Positions 10,015 to 20,598 of a stretch of 64,000 nt of DNA are shown here, one piece after another (position 1 is the stretch's first letter; each line of letters opens with the position of its first letter). A program made the translations under genes and the position numbers. This stretch comes from Typhlomys cinereus (Eukaryota; Chordata; Mammalia; Rodentia; Platacanthomyidae). The stretch is taken from positions 186,001 through 250,000 of the forward strand of contig JALPQD010000916.1 in NCBI GenBank assembly GCA_023101885.1, written 5' to 3'. Under the pieces are notes generated by a model. The model did no database searches, was not told the origin of the DNA, and was given only the letters and a program-made list of their open reading frames with translations.

Positions 10015-10285
10015 AGTGGGGGATCAGGTGACGTCACAGTGGGAGCTCGGGGTCAGGTGACGTCACAGCGGGAATACAAGGTGGAGTGATGTCACAATAG
10101 GAGTACAGGGTCAGATGACGTCACAGTGGAGTGCAGGTCAGGCAATGTCACAGTGGGAGCCTGGGAACAGGTGACGTCACAGTGGAGTGCAGGTCAGGCA
10201 ATGTCACGGTGGGAGCCTGGGAACAGGTGACGTCACAGTGGAGTGGGGCGGGCAGGTGGGATGTCTCAGCGGGAGCGCAGGGTCA
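10015..10285. repeat. 28-29-bp minisatellite with CRE motifs
   Basis: About nine copies of a 27-30 base unit (GGTCAGGTGACGTCACAGTG plus about 9 bases). Five copies hold a perfect palindromic TGACGTCA, at 10029-10036, 10058-10065, 10116-10123, 10172-10179 and 10228-10235. Variant sites (TGATGTCA, CAATGTCA) fall at 10088, 10143 and 10199. Copy-to-copy divergence in the linker is greater than in the TGACGTCA core. The array starts inside or at the edge of the MaLR LTR fragment. Confidence 0.93.
10029..10235. promoter_or_regulatory. Cluster of five perfect CRE palindromes
   Basis: Five copies of TGACGTCA in 207 bases, spaced 29, 58, 56 and 56 bases apart, so roughly multiples of the 28-29 base unit. 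TGACGTCA is the full palindromic site bound by CREB/ATF bZIP dimers. All five are flanked by GG/GA on the left and CAG on the right. Function is inferred from motif content only; whether the sites are unmethylated and occupied is unknown. Confidence 0.6.
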
Positions 10286-10534
10286 GGCGATGCTGTTCTC
10301 CTCAGAGTGTTCGGGGAAGGAGAGGGAAGGGAGACGGGCTCCTAATAGCTCTCAAAGGTGCTCCATAGGTTCCACCTCTTGGAGGGGTCGCCCCCCGACT
10401 CTGACAGCATCTCGGGCTGGTGACCAAGCCTGTAGGAGCCTGTAGGAGGAGACTTGAGATCCAAACCACGACCCTGTGGCTGGGTATGAAAGCCAGCGTT
10501 AGAATCTAGTTCCTTGTTTACAAATGAAATTAAG

Positions 10535-10655
10535 AAAACGGGCTCTGGAGGTGGATATGGGCTCAAGTTCTGATTCTGACACTACGTAACAGGGAGGCGG
10601 GATTTATTTCCCTGTACCCCGATTAGGCCTGACATAGGCATTTATAACCCACACA
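10535..10655 (+). mobile_element. Possible MIR SINE fragment
   Basis: 'acgggctctggaggtggatatgggctcaagttctgattctgacactac' follows the 5' part of MIR (ggctctggagtcagactgcctgggttc..atcctggctctgccactta). Tentative because of divergence. Confidence 0.45.
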
Positions 10656-10787
10656 TCCCAGTTCCAGAGGACGAGAACACCAGGCACTGACACCCTGACT
10701 CCAGAACTGCTCCTCACTGAGCTGGCACGTCAACAGCCCAGAGCACAGGGCACCGGGTTGGCTTCAGGCGTCTTGCACAGCTCCGTC

Positions 10788-11142
10788 TGGCTTGGTTTCT
10801 CTCCTGTTGCTGTGATAAAATACCTGCAAAAGCAACTGAAGCAGAAAAGGTTAGTTTTGGCCTGTGCTGCAGGTGCCAACCATCATGGTGGGGAGAGAGG
10901 CGGGAGGAGGCGGAAGGTGGTCACGAGGCGTCTGTGGTAAGGCAGCAGAGCACCAGCCCTGCTGCTGGCTCCTGGTCTCTGAACCCAAAGCCAGGACCCA
11001 GCCAGGGAAGGTGCCACCCACAGCGGGGATCGGCTGTTCCCAGTTGACACGTGGAGTGACGTGATTGTAGGCTCGCACCTTTAGAGGCTTGTTTCTCTGG
11101 GGAGTCCAGAGTTTGTGGTGTTGACAACAGTAGCCATTACAG
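10788..11142 (-). mobile_element. Rodent MaLR solo LTR, antisense
   Basis: A near-complete LTR in minus orientation. It opens with 'tctcctgttgctgtgataaaatacctgcaaaagcaact', passes 'gttagttttggcc' and 'ccatcatggtggggag', then 'ggacccagccagggaaggtgccacccacag', and ends 'agaggcttgtttctctgg..gttgacaacagtagccattaca'. This is the layout of the common rodent ORR1/MT-like LTR, seen in plus orientation at 41.1-41.5 kb. No internal retroviral sequence accompanies it, so it is a solo LTR. Subfamily is unresolved. Confidence 0.8.
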
Positions 11143-11335
11143 CATGGAAACTTCTACCTCCTTTCTTAGGGCGAGGGTCCCCCACATGATACTGCCTTTC
11201 TGTCTGCAGGCTCCTAATCCTGGTATGATGGGCAACGCTGCCTTGTCTGTCTTGGGCTCCGTCTTTCCCCTCTATCTTTGACTCTCAGTTCTCGTAAGCC
11301 AGGAATGGAATTTTCTTTCATTCAAACAATACCGT

Positions 11336-11625
11336 TTGAACTGGTAGACAGTTGGATTGGTAAAGTGCCTACTACCTGGGTGTGAGGACTGCATTTTATT
11401 CCCAGAATCCATAGGAAAAAGCTAGTCGTGCTAGTTATCTGCAGGCTTAGTGTTGGAGGCCGAGGGAGAGGATTTCTTTGGCTCACTGGCCAGTCCACAG
11501 GAATTAGCAAGCTCGAAGTTAGTGACAGACACCACCTCAAAAGTTAAGGTGGACAGTGATTGAGAAAAGTACCCAATGCTGACCTCTGGGCTAGCATAAG
11601 CATGCTACCTGCAGACAAAAACACA
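11336..11625 (+). mobile_element. B3 SINE, plus orientation
   Basis: tRNA-derived head 'cagttggattggtaaagtgcctactacctgggtgtgaggactgcattttattcccagaatcca', then 'ttggaggccgaggg', 'ggctcactggccagtcca', 'caaaagttaaggtggacagtgattgagaaaagtacccaatgctgacctctgg'. This order matches B3 of the B2 superfamily. The pol III A-box-like 'tggattggtaaagtg' is still visible. The 3' tail passes directly into the CA/ATGC array that follows. Confidence 0.8.
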
Positions 11626-12205
11626 CATGAACAAGCACATACGCATGCACACAGATGCACATACACATGCATGCACACACATATGCACATGTACACATGC
11701 CCCCGTGCACACACATGCCCCCACATATACACATACACACAAAGTGCATGCATATATATATGCTACACATACATATGCATGCATACAAGCATACATATAC
11801 ACATACACATATGCAATGCCCACACATACATGCACACACACCACATGTCACACACAAGTGCCTGTACACACCACACACAGCACATGCACATACACACATT
11901 GTACGCTCACACATATGCATACGCATAATCACGTAAGTTGTGCAAATATGCACATGCATGTATACATACATATGCACAGACACACACATACATTCATGTA
12001 CATCCACACACCTACATGTACAGACAGCATATGCAAACTACATACACACAGAGCACGCACACATGGGCAAGCATACACACGTGCAAGCACACACACATGC
12101 ACACACACATGCTTACATGCACACACATGTGCAAAGCACACACACACGCTTACATGCACACACATGTGCAAAGCACACACACATGCTTACATGCACACCC
12201 CGCAC
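11615..12205. repeat. CA/ACATGC microsatellite array
   Basis: About 590 bases of alternating purine-pyrimidine sequence built from CACA, CATG, ACATAC and TGCACA. The end (12085-12200) is a more regular 50-base unit around CTTACATGCACACACATGTG, present three times. Alternating sequence of this type can adopt Z-DNA. The open frames across it, including the 5' part of a 538-codon plus frame, are His/Thr/Cys/Val repeat translation. Confidence 0.95.
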
Positions 12206-12239
12206 ATGAACCAGATGGTTCTCTCAACAGCTCTGGGCC

Positions 12240-12868
12240 GTGGAAAGGCCTTGTCCTCACTGGAGGAGGATGGCGTGCCCAGGAAGGCCTCGTCCTCACT
12301 GGAGGAGGATGGCGTGCCCAGGAAGGCCTCGTCCTCACTGGCGGAGGATGGCGTGCCCAGGAAGGCCTCGCCCTCACTGGAGGAGGATGGCGTGCCCAGG
12401 AAGGCCTCGTCCTCACTGGAGGAGGATGGCGTGCCCAGGAAGGCCTCGTCTCACTGGAGGAGGATGGCGTGCCCAGGAAGGCCTCGTCTCACAGGAGGAG
12501 GATGGCGTGCCCAGGAAGGCCTCGTCCTCACTGGAGGAGGATGGCGTGCCCAGGAAGGCCTCGTCCTCACAGGAGGAGGATGGCGTGCCCAGGAAGGCCT
12601 CGTCTCACAGGAGGAGGATGGCGTGCCCAGGAAGGCCTCGTCCTCACTGGAGGAGGATGGCGTGCCCAGGAAGGCCTCGTCTCACTGGAGGAGGATGGCG
12701 TGCCCAGGAAGGCCTCGTCCTCACAGGAGGAGGATGGCGTGCCCAGAAGGCCTCGTCCTCACTGGAGGAGGATGGCGTGCCCAGGAAGGCCTCGTCCTCA
12801 CTGGCAGAGGATGGCGTGCCCAGGAAGGCCTCGTCCTCACTGGAGGAGGATGGCGTGCCCGGGGACTC
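12240..12868. repeat. 39-bp minisatellite, ~16 copies
   Basis: About sixteen copies of GTCCTCACTGGAGGAGGATG plus GCGTGCCCAGGAAGGCCTC, starting at 12250. Several units are 38 bases because one C is lost (GTCTCAC). The 39-base unit equals 13 codons and reads Ser-Ser-Leu-Glu-Glu-Asp-Gly-Val-Pro-Arg-Lys-Ala in one frame. The scattered 38-base units shift the frame back and forth, which argues against coding. Open frames of 226, 399 and 538 codons result on the plus strand. Confidence 0.96.
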
Positions 12869-14324
12869 TGGAGCCAGGCTCCTGCAGTGGCTCCTTGGGC
12901 TCCCGGTTGGCTCATCCTAGTGCGGCTTCCTTTCCGTACCTCAACTTCCTCTTCCTCGAGAGTGGAGGGAGCGCAGCCCTGCCCTGCAGAGCCGGAGGCT
13001 GCGGCCTCAGAGCAAACTCTGCCTGGAATCTGCGTCGGCATCTTGCTGAGTGTCAGCCCGGGGACAACTGCGCCACGGTCCCCACGCCAGAAGGCCCAGA
13101 TCTTTGTGTCTTTGACCCACCCATGGCACATGGGTAGCTGTGAACAGTCCACACCCTTGATATTTGCTTGGAGCCGCTGCAGCCACTTGAGCAGCAAGAC
13201 TGCACGGAACCAGCAGGGTACCTGTGACCCCAGTCACACCTGACACTCGGCCTCCTCCTGTGGCGCACGTGTGTGGGGACGCAGGGGATGAGGCTCCTGT
13301 CCAGTCCACTTGTCCAGTCTCCAGAGTCCTGCCTGCAGTGCCCCAGCGGGGCGTCTCAGGCCCCAGTTTCCCCAAGTTAAGTTTGTAATTGGGGACGAGC
13401 ACGTTTGCTCAGCATTGTGGTGGTCGTGGCTCGGCCCCCTGGAAAGGGCAGAAAAGCTCATGCCCTTGGCTCCTGGGACGCAGCTGGAGACCCCCACTGG
13501 CTGGCCGCCGCTCCCCCTCCCCCATTGCTGGCCACCTTCCTCTGAAAGGTCATTCTCAGTTCTAAAGATCTCGTCTCTTTTTTCTTACAACTCTCCCCTC
13601 CGATCCACCCTTCACTGACTCCAACCCTCCGTGTTGATAATCCCTCCTCAGCAGTGAACCCATGGGACCACGACGCCCCTAAATCCATGAACGTCTGCTG
13701 ACTCTGACAGGGGAGGTGCCGGGGGTGGACACCCCGAGACGGAGGCTGGGTTGAAGACTTTATCTGCTCCTTGCAGCTGCATCTTTTGTGAGCTGCATCT
13801 CAGGGACCGTCAATACCGTTTCCCATTAAATTAAATAGCTTATTGACTGGTGCAGCCGAGGCGGTGGGGTTGATGGGATTCTCAGAGGAGCCCGCCCCGC
13901 CCCTCCCTGCAACAACCACAGGTCACTGCTCGGTAAATCAGCTGGTAATGGAGTTTGAACTCTCGGAGTCAGTTCTGTGTACCCTTTTTATTTGTTTTTA
14001 ATTTGTATCAATGGTAATTCTGTCTGTTCCAATTTCTGCGATGGTACAGGCTTGGAGCGGGGAAGCACCTTTTGCTGTTAGTCACAGAGGGGCCAAATCC
14101 TCCAGGATTCTTTAGTAACCTGTTCCGGTGGAGGGGCTGCTTCCTTTCCAGGGAGGTCCCTCTCGTCTGCGGCTCATCAGGGAACTTCCTGTCTACATTA
14201 CATACAGTGCTGGGTTTGGAATCACTTCTCCCTAGGTAATTATTGCATACAGATCTTTCCTTGCTCATACGGTAAGGGCATAGCATGGACTGTCCGGTCA
14301 GGACTGGCTTGAACCCTGCAGTGT
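12869..14324. other. Single-copy; AT-rich island at 13,795-14,010
   Basis: Unique sequence. Frames of about 60-160 codons overlap on both strands and none resembles a known domain. The part at 13795-14010 ('cccattaaattaaatagcttattgac', 'ggtaaatcagctggtaatgg', 'tttatttgtttttaatttgtatc') differs in composition from its surroundings and is a possible conserved non-coding segment. Confidence 0.4.
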
Positions 14325-14735
14325 GCGGGATTGGTGATCCACAGGATCCCATGACCCACAGCACCATGGCCGGCAGGATGTCTTGGCCTGTGAGATTCTG
14401 TAGTTGGCAGGTTCTCATGTGCTGCATGATTCTGTAGCTGGCAGGATCCTGTGGCAGTCAGAATCTTATGGCCTGCAGGATCCTATGGAGGGCAGGATCT
14501 CATGACCGTGAGATCCTGTGGCCAGCAAAATCTAAGGACCTGCAGGATCCCACGGGTCTCAGGACTCGTGACCCGCAGGATTTGTGGCTGGCAGGTCTCC
14601 ATGGTCCTCAGGTCTCGTGACCCACAGGGTTTGTGGCTGGCAGGTCTCCATGGTCCTCAGGACTCGTGACCCGCAGGATTTGTGCTGGCAGGATCCCACG
14701 GGCCTCAGGTCTCGTGACCCACAAGACCCTCTGCC
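14325..14735. repeat. Degenerate ~24-bp to 49-bp minisatellite
   Basis: The 5' part (14325-14580) holds poorly conserved copies of a unit near 24 bases around GGCAGGATCCTGTGGCC. The 3' part is a sharper 49-base unit, with CTGGCAGG or CTGGCAGGTC at 14588, 14637 and 14685 and the segment CTCCATGGTCCTCAGG between. The 49-base unit looks like a dimer of the older 24-base unit. GGATCC occurs repeatedly. Confidence 0.85.
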
Positions 14736-15874
14736 GAGCTGGTGGTGGGGCACTTTGCTCACTGCTGTGAACTGCTCCACTTCCTCTTCCTGGCTGTCTG
14801 GCAGGTGGGCAGGGTTTGCAATGCATCAGTGTCCTATGATCATCAAGGAGACACAGTCGCTGCCCTTGAGTCTGAAGACACAAAAGGAGAAGACAGAGGA
14901 AGAGCTGAGACGAGTGCAAGAAGTGCCGGCGAAGGCTGCAGCAGGGTAGAGCTACCCAGCCCCAGGGCTGCCCAAGGGGAAGCAGACAGGCCCTACACTA
15001 TGGGAACAGCCACGTGTGGACTGTGGGCAGGCGACGACTAGGAGCCGCAGCTGGTCGAGATGAAGAAGGCAGCTGTCGCCACCCAGGAGCTACCAAGAAC
15101 TTGACCTGGAGCCGAAGGATGCGAAGCAATGCTGCCCAAAGCTCAGAGAAGCTTGAGGCCCGTCTGACTCTCAGTCTTGTGGGCGCCTCCGAGGCTGGAG
15201 TTTCCGCCCTGTCTTGGGGCGTCCTGTCCTGGAATCCACTCCCTCCCACCATGACACACTCACTGCCTTGCGCCCCGGGGACCTTGGAGCCTAATGGAGT
15301 CTATGCGTCCCAGCAGACAGCTGACTTTCTAGGTTTCGGTTTAAATTTCAAAGTCCTCTGACCAGTCCCAGGACACTTGGCACATCCTGCAGCCCAGGGC
15401 ACCACTTCTACCATCATCTGCTCGTGCAGCTGAAACTCCACGATTCTAAAACTTTATCACTTCATTGTATCCGGTTCTTTTCACCCTCCTGCACCTCCTA
15501 TCAGCAAATGACTTGAACTTGGAGCAGATTGTCTCCAAGCAGTCGGACCGAGGACTGATGTGGGTTCAGGACTAAGCTCCGTGTTTTTGGAGAGAGAACA
15601 CTGCTCAGACTTTGGGATCTGGGGGCATCTTACACAGCTGATGTAACCAACTGGGACACCCCAAGTGGTAGCATTGCTGATACATTGTTTCCTTTATCAG
15701 CAAAGCTGGAATTGACGGAAGCCCCCTTTCCTCACCTCACTGAGTGATCAAGAGGAGGAGTGTGGGGAAAGGCGTATGCTAACTAACCCTGCACCATAAG
15801 AGCCGCAGAAGATTCTCCCCTCACTAGGAACCTGGGGTTGACCTTAGCCCAAGAATCATAATTTTAGTAGTCCT
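14736..15874. other. Single-copy; unrecognised open frame at 14,584-14,949
   Basis: Unique sequence. One plus frame ends with a charged stretch reading Lys-Thr-Gln-Lys-Glu-Lys-Thr-Glu-Glu-Glu-Leu-Arg-Arg-Val-Gln at about 14870-14920, which is helical in character. The frame begins in the upstream tandem array and has no visible splice signals. I do not recognise a protein and do not call a gene. Confidence 0.35.
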
Positions 15875-16003
15875 TGAGCTGGCCGGCCGGCTGGTCTTAG
15901 GTTAGCTGGCTGGTCTTGGGCTAGCTTGGGCCCGTGGCCTTAGGTTGGCTGACTGGTCTTGGGCTGGCTTGGGCTGGCTTGGGCTGGCCTTCCAGCAGGC
16001 CAG
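15875..16003. repeat. GGCTGGCTT-type degenerate short repeat
   Basis: Irregular repetition of CTGGTCTTGGGCTGGCTTGG and shorter GGCTGG pieces, ending with perfect 10-base copies of GGGCTGGCTT. Confidence 0.75.
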
Positions 16004-16762
16004 TTTGGTCTTTGAGCGAAGAAGCTCGTCTGGCTCTGAGGTTGCTCAGGTTGGCCCATTTGATGCTCTTGCTCTGACTCCTGGAAGCCTTTAGCTGCTT
16101 AATGGATTCGTTTAAGTGATAATATGGGCCGATTGTATGTCAGGTTGTTAAAACGGTGATAACATATTGCACTCGGAGAGCATTATCCACGGTAACTGCA
16201 TTATAATCGCCAGGGAATGTTGGCCGAACTACAGATGACATCCCATAAACACCAGATGAATGCAAAGACGAGCTACGTGTTCCGAAGCACCAGGAACACT
16301 CCACCTCCCTGATCTCGCCCCCCCACTCTGTGAACGGTACCCCCATGATCACATGCTGACACATAGGACTGAAATAACCACACTTGCTTCCTGCATTGAA
16401 ACTCATTCTGAAAACTCAACTAACCCAACTCCCAGGGGGTGCACGAGCCAAGGAGGGAGAGGGAAGCTTCCAGGAGGCCCACCCGTCCCACCAGGAAGAC
16501 CGCGCCCCTTCTCTGCATGCCTGTGGCAGTACTCAGTAACATGGGTCTGTGGGCTATGCGGGCGCCTATGTGTAATGTGTGTGCTGGTCTATCTCAATGC
16601 GTATGTGCGCACTGTGTCTCTGTATCTGTGTGTGTCCCTGCACATGTGTATCTGTGTGTCTTTGCATGCGTCGTGTCTGTGTCTCTGTGTCCTTTGTCTT
16701 CAGATCAAGGCTTCTGTCCCACAGCAGTTCTGTGGTCTGACAGTGGAAATAGCTTGTGCAAC
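16004..16762. other. Single-copy; AT-rich island at 16,080-16,255
   Basis: The island at 16080-16255 has several GATA-type words ('gtgataatatggg', 'ggtgataaca') and 'attatccacggtaactgcattataatcg'. It stands out from GC-rich flanks and is a possible conserved element. From 16540 to 16700 the sequence is TG-rich. No gene was recognised. Confidence 0.4.
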
Positions 16763-16912
16763 ACATGCAGCACCGAGACATGCAGCACCGAGACATGCAG
16801 CACCGAGACATGCAGCACCGAGACATGCAGCACCGAGACATGCAGCACCGAGACATGCAGCACCGAGACATGCAGCACCGAGACATGCAGCAGCGAGACA
16901 CGCAGCACCGAG
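16763..16912. repeat. 15-bp minisatellite, 10 copies
   Basis: Ten units of ACATGCAGCACCGAG start every 15 bases from 16763 to 16898. The first eight are identical; the last two have single changes. With a 5-codon period, all frames stay open and give frames of 82 to 260 codons on both strands (for example repeated Cys-Ser-Thr-Glu-Thr). These are translated repeat. Confidence 0.97.
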
Positions 16913-17269
16913 GGCCATGGCGCAGGGCTGGGTGAGACCAGAGAGCACTGCAGAGGACGAGCACCTCCTAGAGGACCAGGGAGCTCACGGAGCACTGAGC
17001 GCACATGGGTGGGCGCCTCAGCTGAGAGAACTGAACCGCTGACAGTGGTCAGGAGATGATTTCCCAAGGGACAGGTCACCTGGAGAGCAGCTGAGGACTG
17101 GCAGGGGGATGTTTTCAAGGGGATGGTCTTCCTGGGGTCTCAGCAGGCTCAGTGGTGCCTGCTCCCCTGATGTCTCCATCCTGAGTCTTGGCTTTAACCT
17201 GCATCCCTGTCCACACCTATGACCCTGTCTGTGTCTATGACCATGGCTGCACTGGGTCCCTGCTCACGC

Positions 17270-17496
17270 TTGCATCTCTGTCTGTGCCTACGTCTCTGTG
17301 CATGCCTGCATCTCTGTCTGCACCTGCATCTCTGTCTGCACCTGCATCTCTGTCCGCGCCTGCGTCTCTGTCCGCGCCTGCGTCTCTGTCCGCTCCTGCG
17401 TCTCTGTCCGCGCCTGCGTCTCTGTCCGCGCCTGCGTCTCTGTCCGCGCCTGCGTCTCTGTCTGCACCTGCATCTCTGTCTGCACCTGTGTCCCTT
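17270..17496. repeat. 18-bp minisatellite, ~12 copies
   Basis: Units like CGCCTGCGTCTCTGTC plus two bases, spaced 18 bases (for example 17341, 17359, 17377). A core of six GC-rich copies is flanked by CACCTGCATCTCTGTCTG variants, and diverged copies extend upstream to about 17190. Frames up to 172 codons on both strands come from the 6-codon period. Confidence 0.95.
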
Positions 17497-18499
17497 CCAA
17501 ACCTGCGTTCTGTCCCCTGGAGCCCTGAGCCCCAGAGGATCCCCCACCAGAAGCACAGGCCCAAAGCGTTCTGTTGCCTGGAGCCCTGAGCCCCAGAGGA
17601 CCCCTGGGCCAGACGAACAGCTTTAGTGGCTTTGGCAAGCGATGTCTCAGGAAGTTCTGAAACCCCTGCTCTCTTGCCCCAGGGTGCCGGAGGCCAGGAG
17701 AGATTGCTGGCAGCCCCTTGTCTCTGTGCTCTCTGCTTGGGAAGGGGAGTCCTAGCACGCAGCTGCTCAGGGCTCTTCTAGGAAGCAGTGAGCCGCAGTG
17801 GGCCATGCATGGTCAGAAGCCGCTTACGTGATGAGGCCGCAGGAGGCATATGCAGAGTCTGCAGGCTGTCACGGCCAGGCGGGGCCGTGGTGAGGCAGAG
17901 GAGAGAATGCGGGAGAGTCTTGGCCCAGGGCAGAGACTGGAGCTGAGAAATGTAGATGTCAAAGACTCAGCAGCCAGAAGGGAGCTGGTAACCACAGGGA
18001 CAGAGCCCGCAGTGCTGGCCACAGGGAAGGGTCCGGGGGGGGCGGGGGGGCCGTGTGCACTCCCTCACGCAAGGAGCTGAGGAGATTAAGACAAGTTTCT
18101 TCATATCGAATTTATTTTTATTACACCTCAAACACCAGGGGAGATTGGTCAGGCAGCAAAGTGCTGGCCACTTGAATTGGAGATGCTCGACACTCACGGG
18201 AAAGCTGGTGTGGTGTTGAGCTGCACACACTCAGGCTGCTCGTGTGGGCACACGCTCACCCCTTATACCCACGGATTCACTAAAATAATGCATACATAAG
18301 ACCCGACATGACGACATGACGTGGGGAACATAGGGATGTTATCGGAAGTACACAGCAGGGAGAGGAGCACCTGGCTTAGCTCGTGGTCGCACCCCCCCCA
18401 CATGTCACACCACACGACAGTGATGCTCCCTTTGGAAGTCTCCATTTGTCCCCTGTGATGAGCAGCCACTTCTCGTTTCACCTTTGTGGACTCTGGTGA
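17497..18499. other. Single-copy with one short duplication
   Basis: The segment AGCCCTGAGCCCCAGAGGA occurs at 17521 and again at 17582, 61 bases apart. At 18030-18052 there is a G-rich run. No gene or transposon was recognised. Confidence 0.45.
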
Positions 18500-18645
18500 G
18501 TGCTGGGTGGTGCTGCACTGGGCTGGGCTGTACTAGGCTGTACTGGTTTATACTGGACTGTGTTGTGCTGTACTGGGCTGTGTTGTGCTGTACTGGTTTG
18601 TACTGGCCTGTGCTGGGCTTGCTGGGCTACACTGGACTGTGTTCC
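18500..18645. repeat. CTGTACTGGG short-unit repeat
   Basis: Imperfect repetition of a 10-base CTGTACTGGN word, with 25-27-base second-order copies (GTGTTGTGCTGTACTGG appears twice). Confidence 0.8.
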
Positions 18646-20135
18646 TGAGCCTGGTTCAGATCAGGCCTCTAGACCTGGCATGTTGCCGCCTTACCAAGTT
18701 CTTCTCTTTTCAAATTAAAATCGCGATCACTTCCCACCCCAAACTCCAGCGCTGCTGCTCCCCAGTGAACCTGCAGCTGGTCCGAGAGGAAAGCTGGAGG
18801 GACTTTGAGCCGCCTGTCTCCTCCCACCTGCATCTGCTGCCTGCTCCTCAGCCGCTGCACACAGCTCTGCCCGTCTGCCCTGCCAGCGCGCAGCCTGGGC
18901 AGCCACGGCACTGGGGCGCTCCTCGCTGCCCTCTGGGCTCCTCCTGGTCCCGTGGGCACAGCCAGCAGGCGCCCCTCAGCTAGCTCCAGCTAGCTCACTC
19001 CTGGCCCGGGTGTCGCAGGCGAAGGATCCAGCCACACGCAGTCTTCCTGCGGCCTGCAGGACGCGTGTGGGTGGTTCGCCGCCATCCCTCGTCCCCTCCT
19101 TGCTCAGCATTTCCCGCTTGGTCAAGGCCGGAAGCTCCTCTCTCACCATCCTACACTCCCAGCTTGAAGTCCAAGCACACAGGGTGGTCGTTGCTCATTG
19201 GCGCCTCTATTTATTCAAGGAGTCTCTTCCCCCAGCGGGCGCTAGACCCTGGTTCTGGGCCTCTCGCCCACCTCGTCAGCATCTTCTGTTATCTGCTTTC
19301 CTGTTGCTCTGGTCTGTTTTTTCCTCAAAGTACTAAACACAGTTGTGTTTGCTTAATTGTGCACGTGTCCCTTCCCACACAATGTGAGGGCCGAGCTGTC
19401 CGGCCACCAAGTGCTGCTGGAAAGTCACTCAAGGCGCCTCTGCGGAGTGAACGTGCCAAGGAGTCTCGCTTCTCAGGACTCAGAGTGTAGAAGTCACGTC
19501 ACACGTGGGGGGGCTCCCAGCTCCTCCGGTGACCACACACACAGCAGGTTCACACACAGCAGGAGCAACAGCAAATGTGGCGTCGTCCGCCACCGACATT
19601 ATCTCGTTCAGCTTAATATCAATCTAGCCCTTGGCTGCTCCATAAAAATGAAATGGGAGAAGAACGACTCAAGGACGACGGGATCAGGTTGTCACGTGTC
19701 TGAAGTCCATTGGCCAGAGATCTCGGGGACAGGAGGAGAGGCGACGCCCTCCTCTGCGCCCCTGCGCCTGTGACAGCGCTCTGAGGAGTGAATCTGTGAG
19801 GCCATGTGCCAGTGCCCCGGATTCCAGCCCTTGCCCACAGCTCCTTCCATGGGCCCCACGGCGCTCCGGGGTTCAAGGACCGGGGGTGTGTGCATGGGTT
19901 CTGTGGGTGCTGACGGCAGGAGAGGGGCGTCTCCCTGACTGGCCTGTCCCAGTTCTGTAGCGGCCCCTCCCGTGTTCTTCCTTTTAGCTGCTGCACGCGG
20001 GGCCCCTCTAGGGGACGACTGTGGCGCGTGGAGCACCAGACATTCCCGCCTTGCAGCGTAGCCACTAAGCCCTTGGCTGCCTTTGCCCACTCAGTGGCTT
20101 TTAAAAGTCCCTGTCACAGTTGTATCCCCAAGGGT
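18646..20135. other. Single-copy, no gene seen
   Basis: About 1.5 kb of unique sequence. Frames up to 148 codons overlap on opposite strands without recognisable domains. A short AT-rich stretch at 19590-19660 is a weak candidate conserved element. Confidence 0.4.
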
Positions 20136-20139
20136 ATGA

Positions 20140-20320
20140 GGTGTATGTGCGTGTGTGTGTGTGTTCGAGTCCATATGCGGGCATGAGGGTCTGTGTGCCT
20201 ACATGTTTCTGTGTGAGGTGTGTGTGTGCATACACGTGTGTGCATGTGTGTATCTGTGCAAGGGGTATATGGGTGCGTGTGTGTATGCATGGATGCATGC
20301 TGTGTTCACGCATGTGACTT
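20140..20320. repeat. TG-rich microsatellite
   Basis: Interrupted (TG)n/(CATG)n sequence such as GTGTGTGCATACACGTGTGTG-like words, about 180 bases. Confidence 0.9.
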
Positions 20321-20598
20321 TCTGAGACAGGAACAAACATGTTTCATTCTCACGATTCCCAGTAATTTTATTTTACAGAGTCACCACACAATTGACCTGG
20401 TGGCCACTGACGTGTCGCTCACAGGAGAGACGCAGGGCTCTGAGGGCCTCTGGTCAGGTGTTTCAATGATCGGCAGGTAACCTGGCTCTGTGGTTTCTGG
20501 TCACAGACACTGAGTGCCATGTGTTGCTGATGTAGCAACCTCGGAAGCCTCCGCTGCCAGCCTCAGGGCTGCGATTCAGGCCTCGTGGCGCACGCAGG
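20321..20598. other. Single-copy, no feature seen
   Basis: Short unique stretch between the TG tract and the 34-base CpG array. Confidence 0.35.

Noticed and set aside
11336..11625. Functional tRNA gene at the SINE heads
   Set aside because: The tRNA-like segments belong to B3 SINEs and lack a cloverleaf with acceptor and anticodon stems.
11627..13243. 538-codon plus open frame
   Set aside because: Reads through a CA microsatellite and then the 39-base minisatellite; 38-base units change the frame, and no start context, signal or domain is seen.
14584..14949. 121-codon plus frame with a charged helical C-terminus as a pseudogene exon
   Set aside because: Starts in a tandem array, matches no protein I recognise, and has no clear splice sites.
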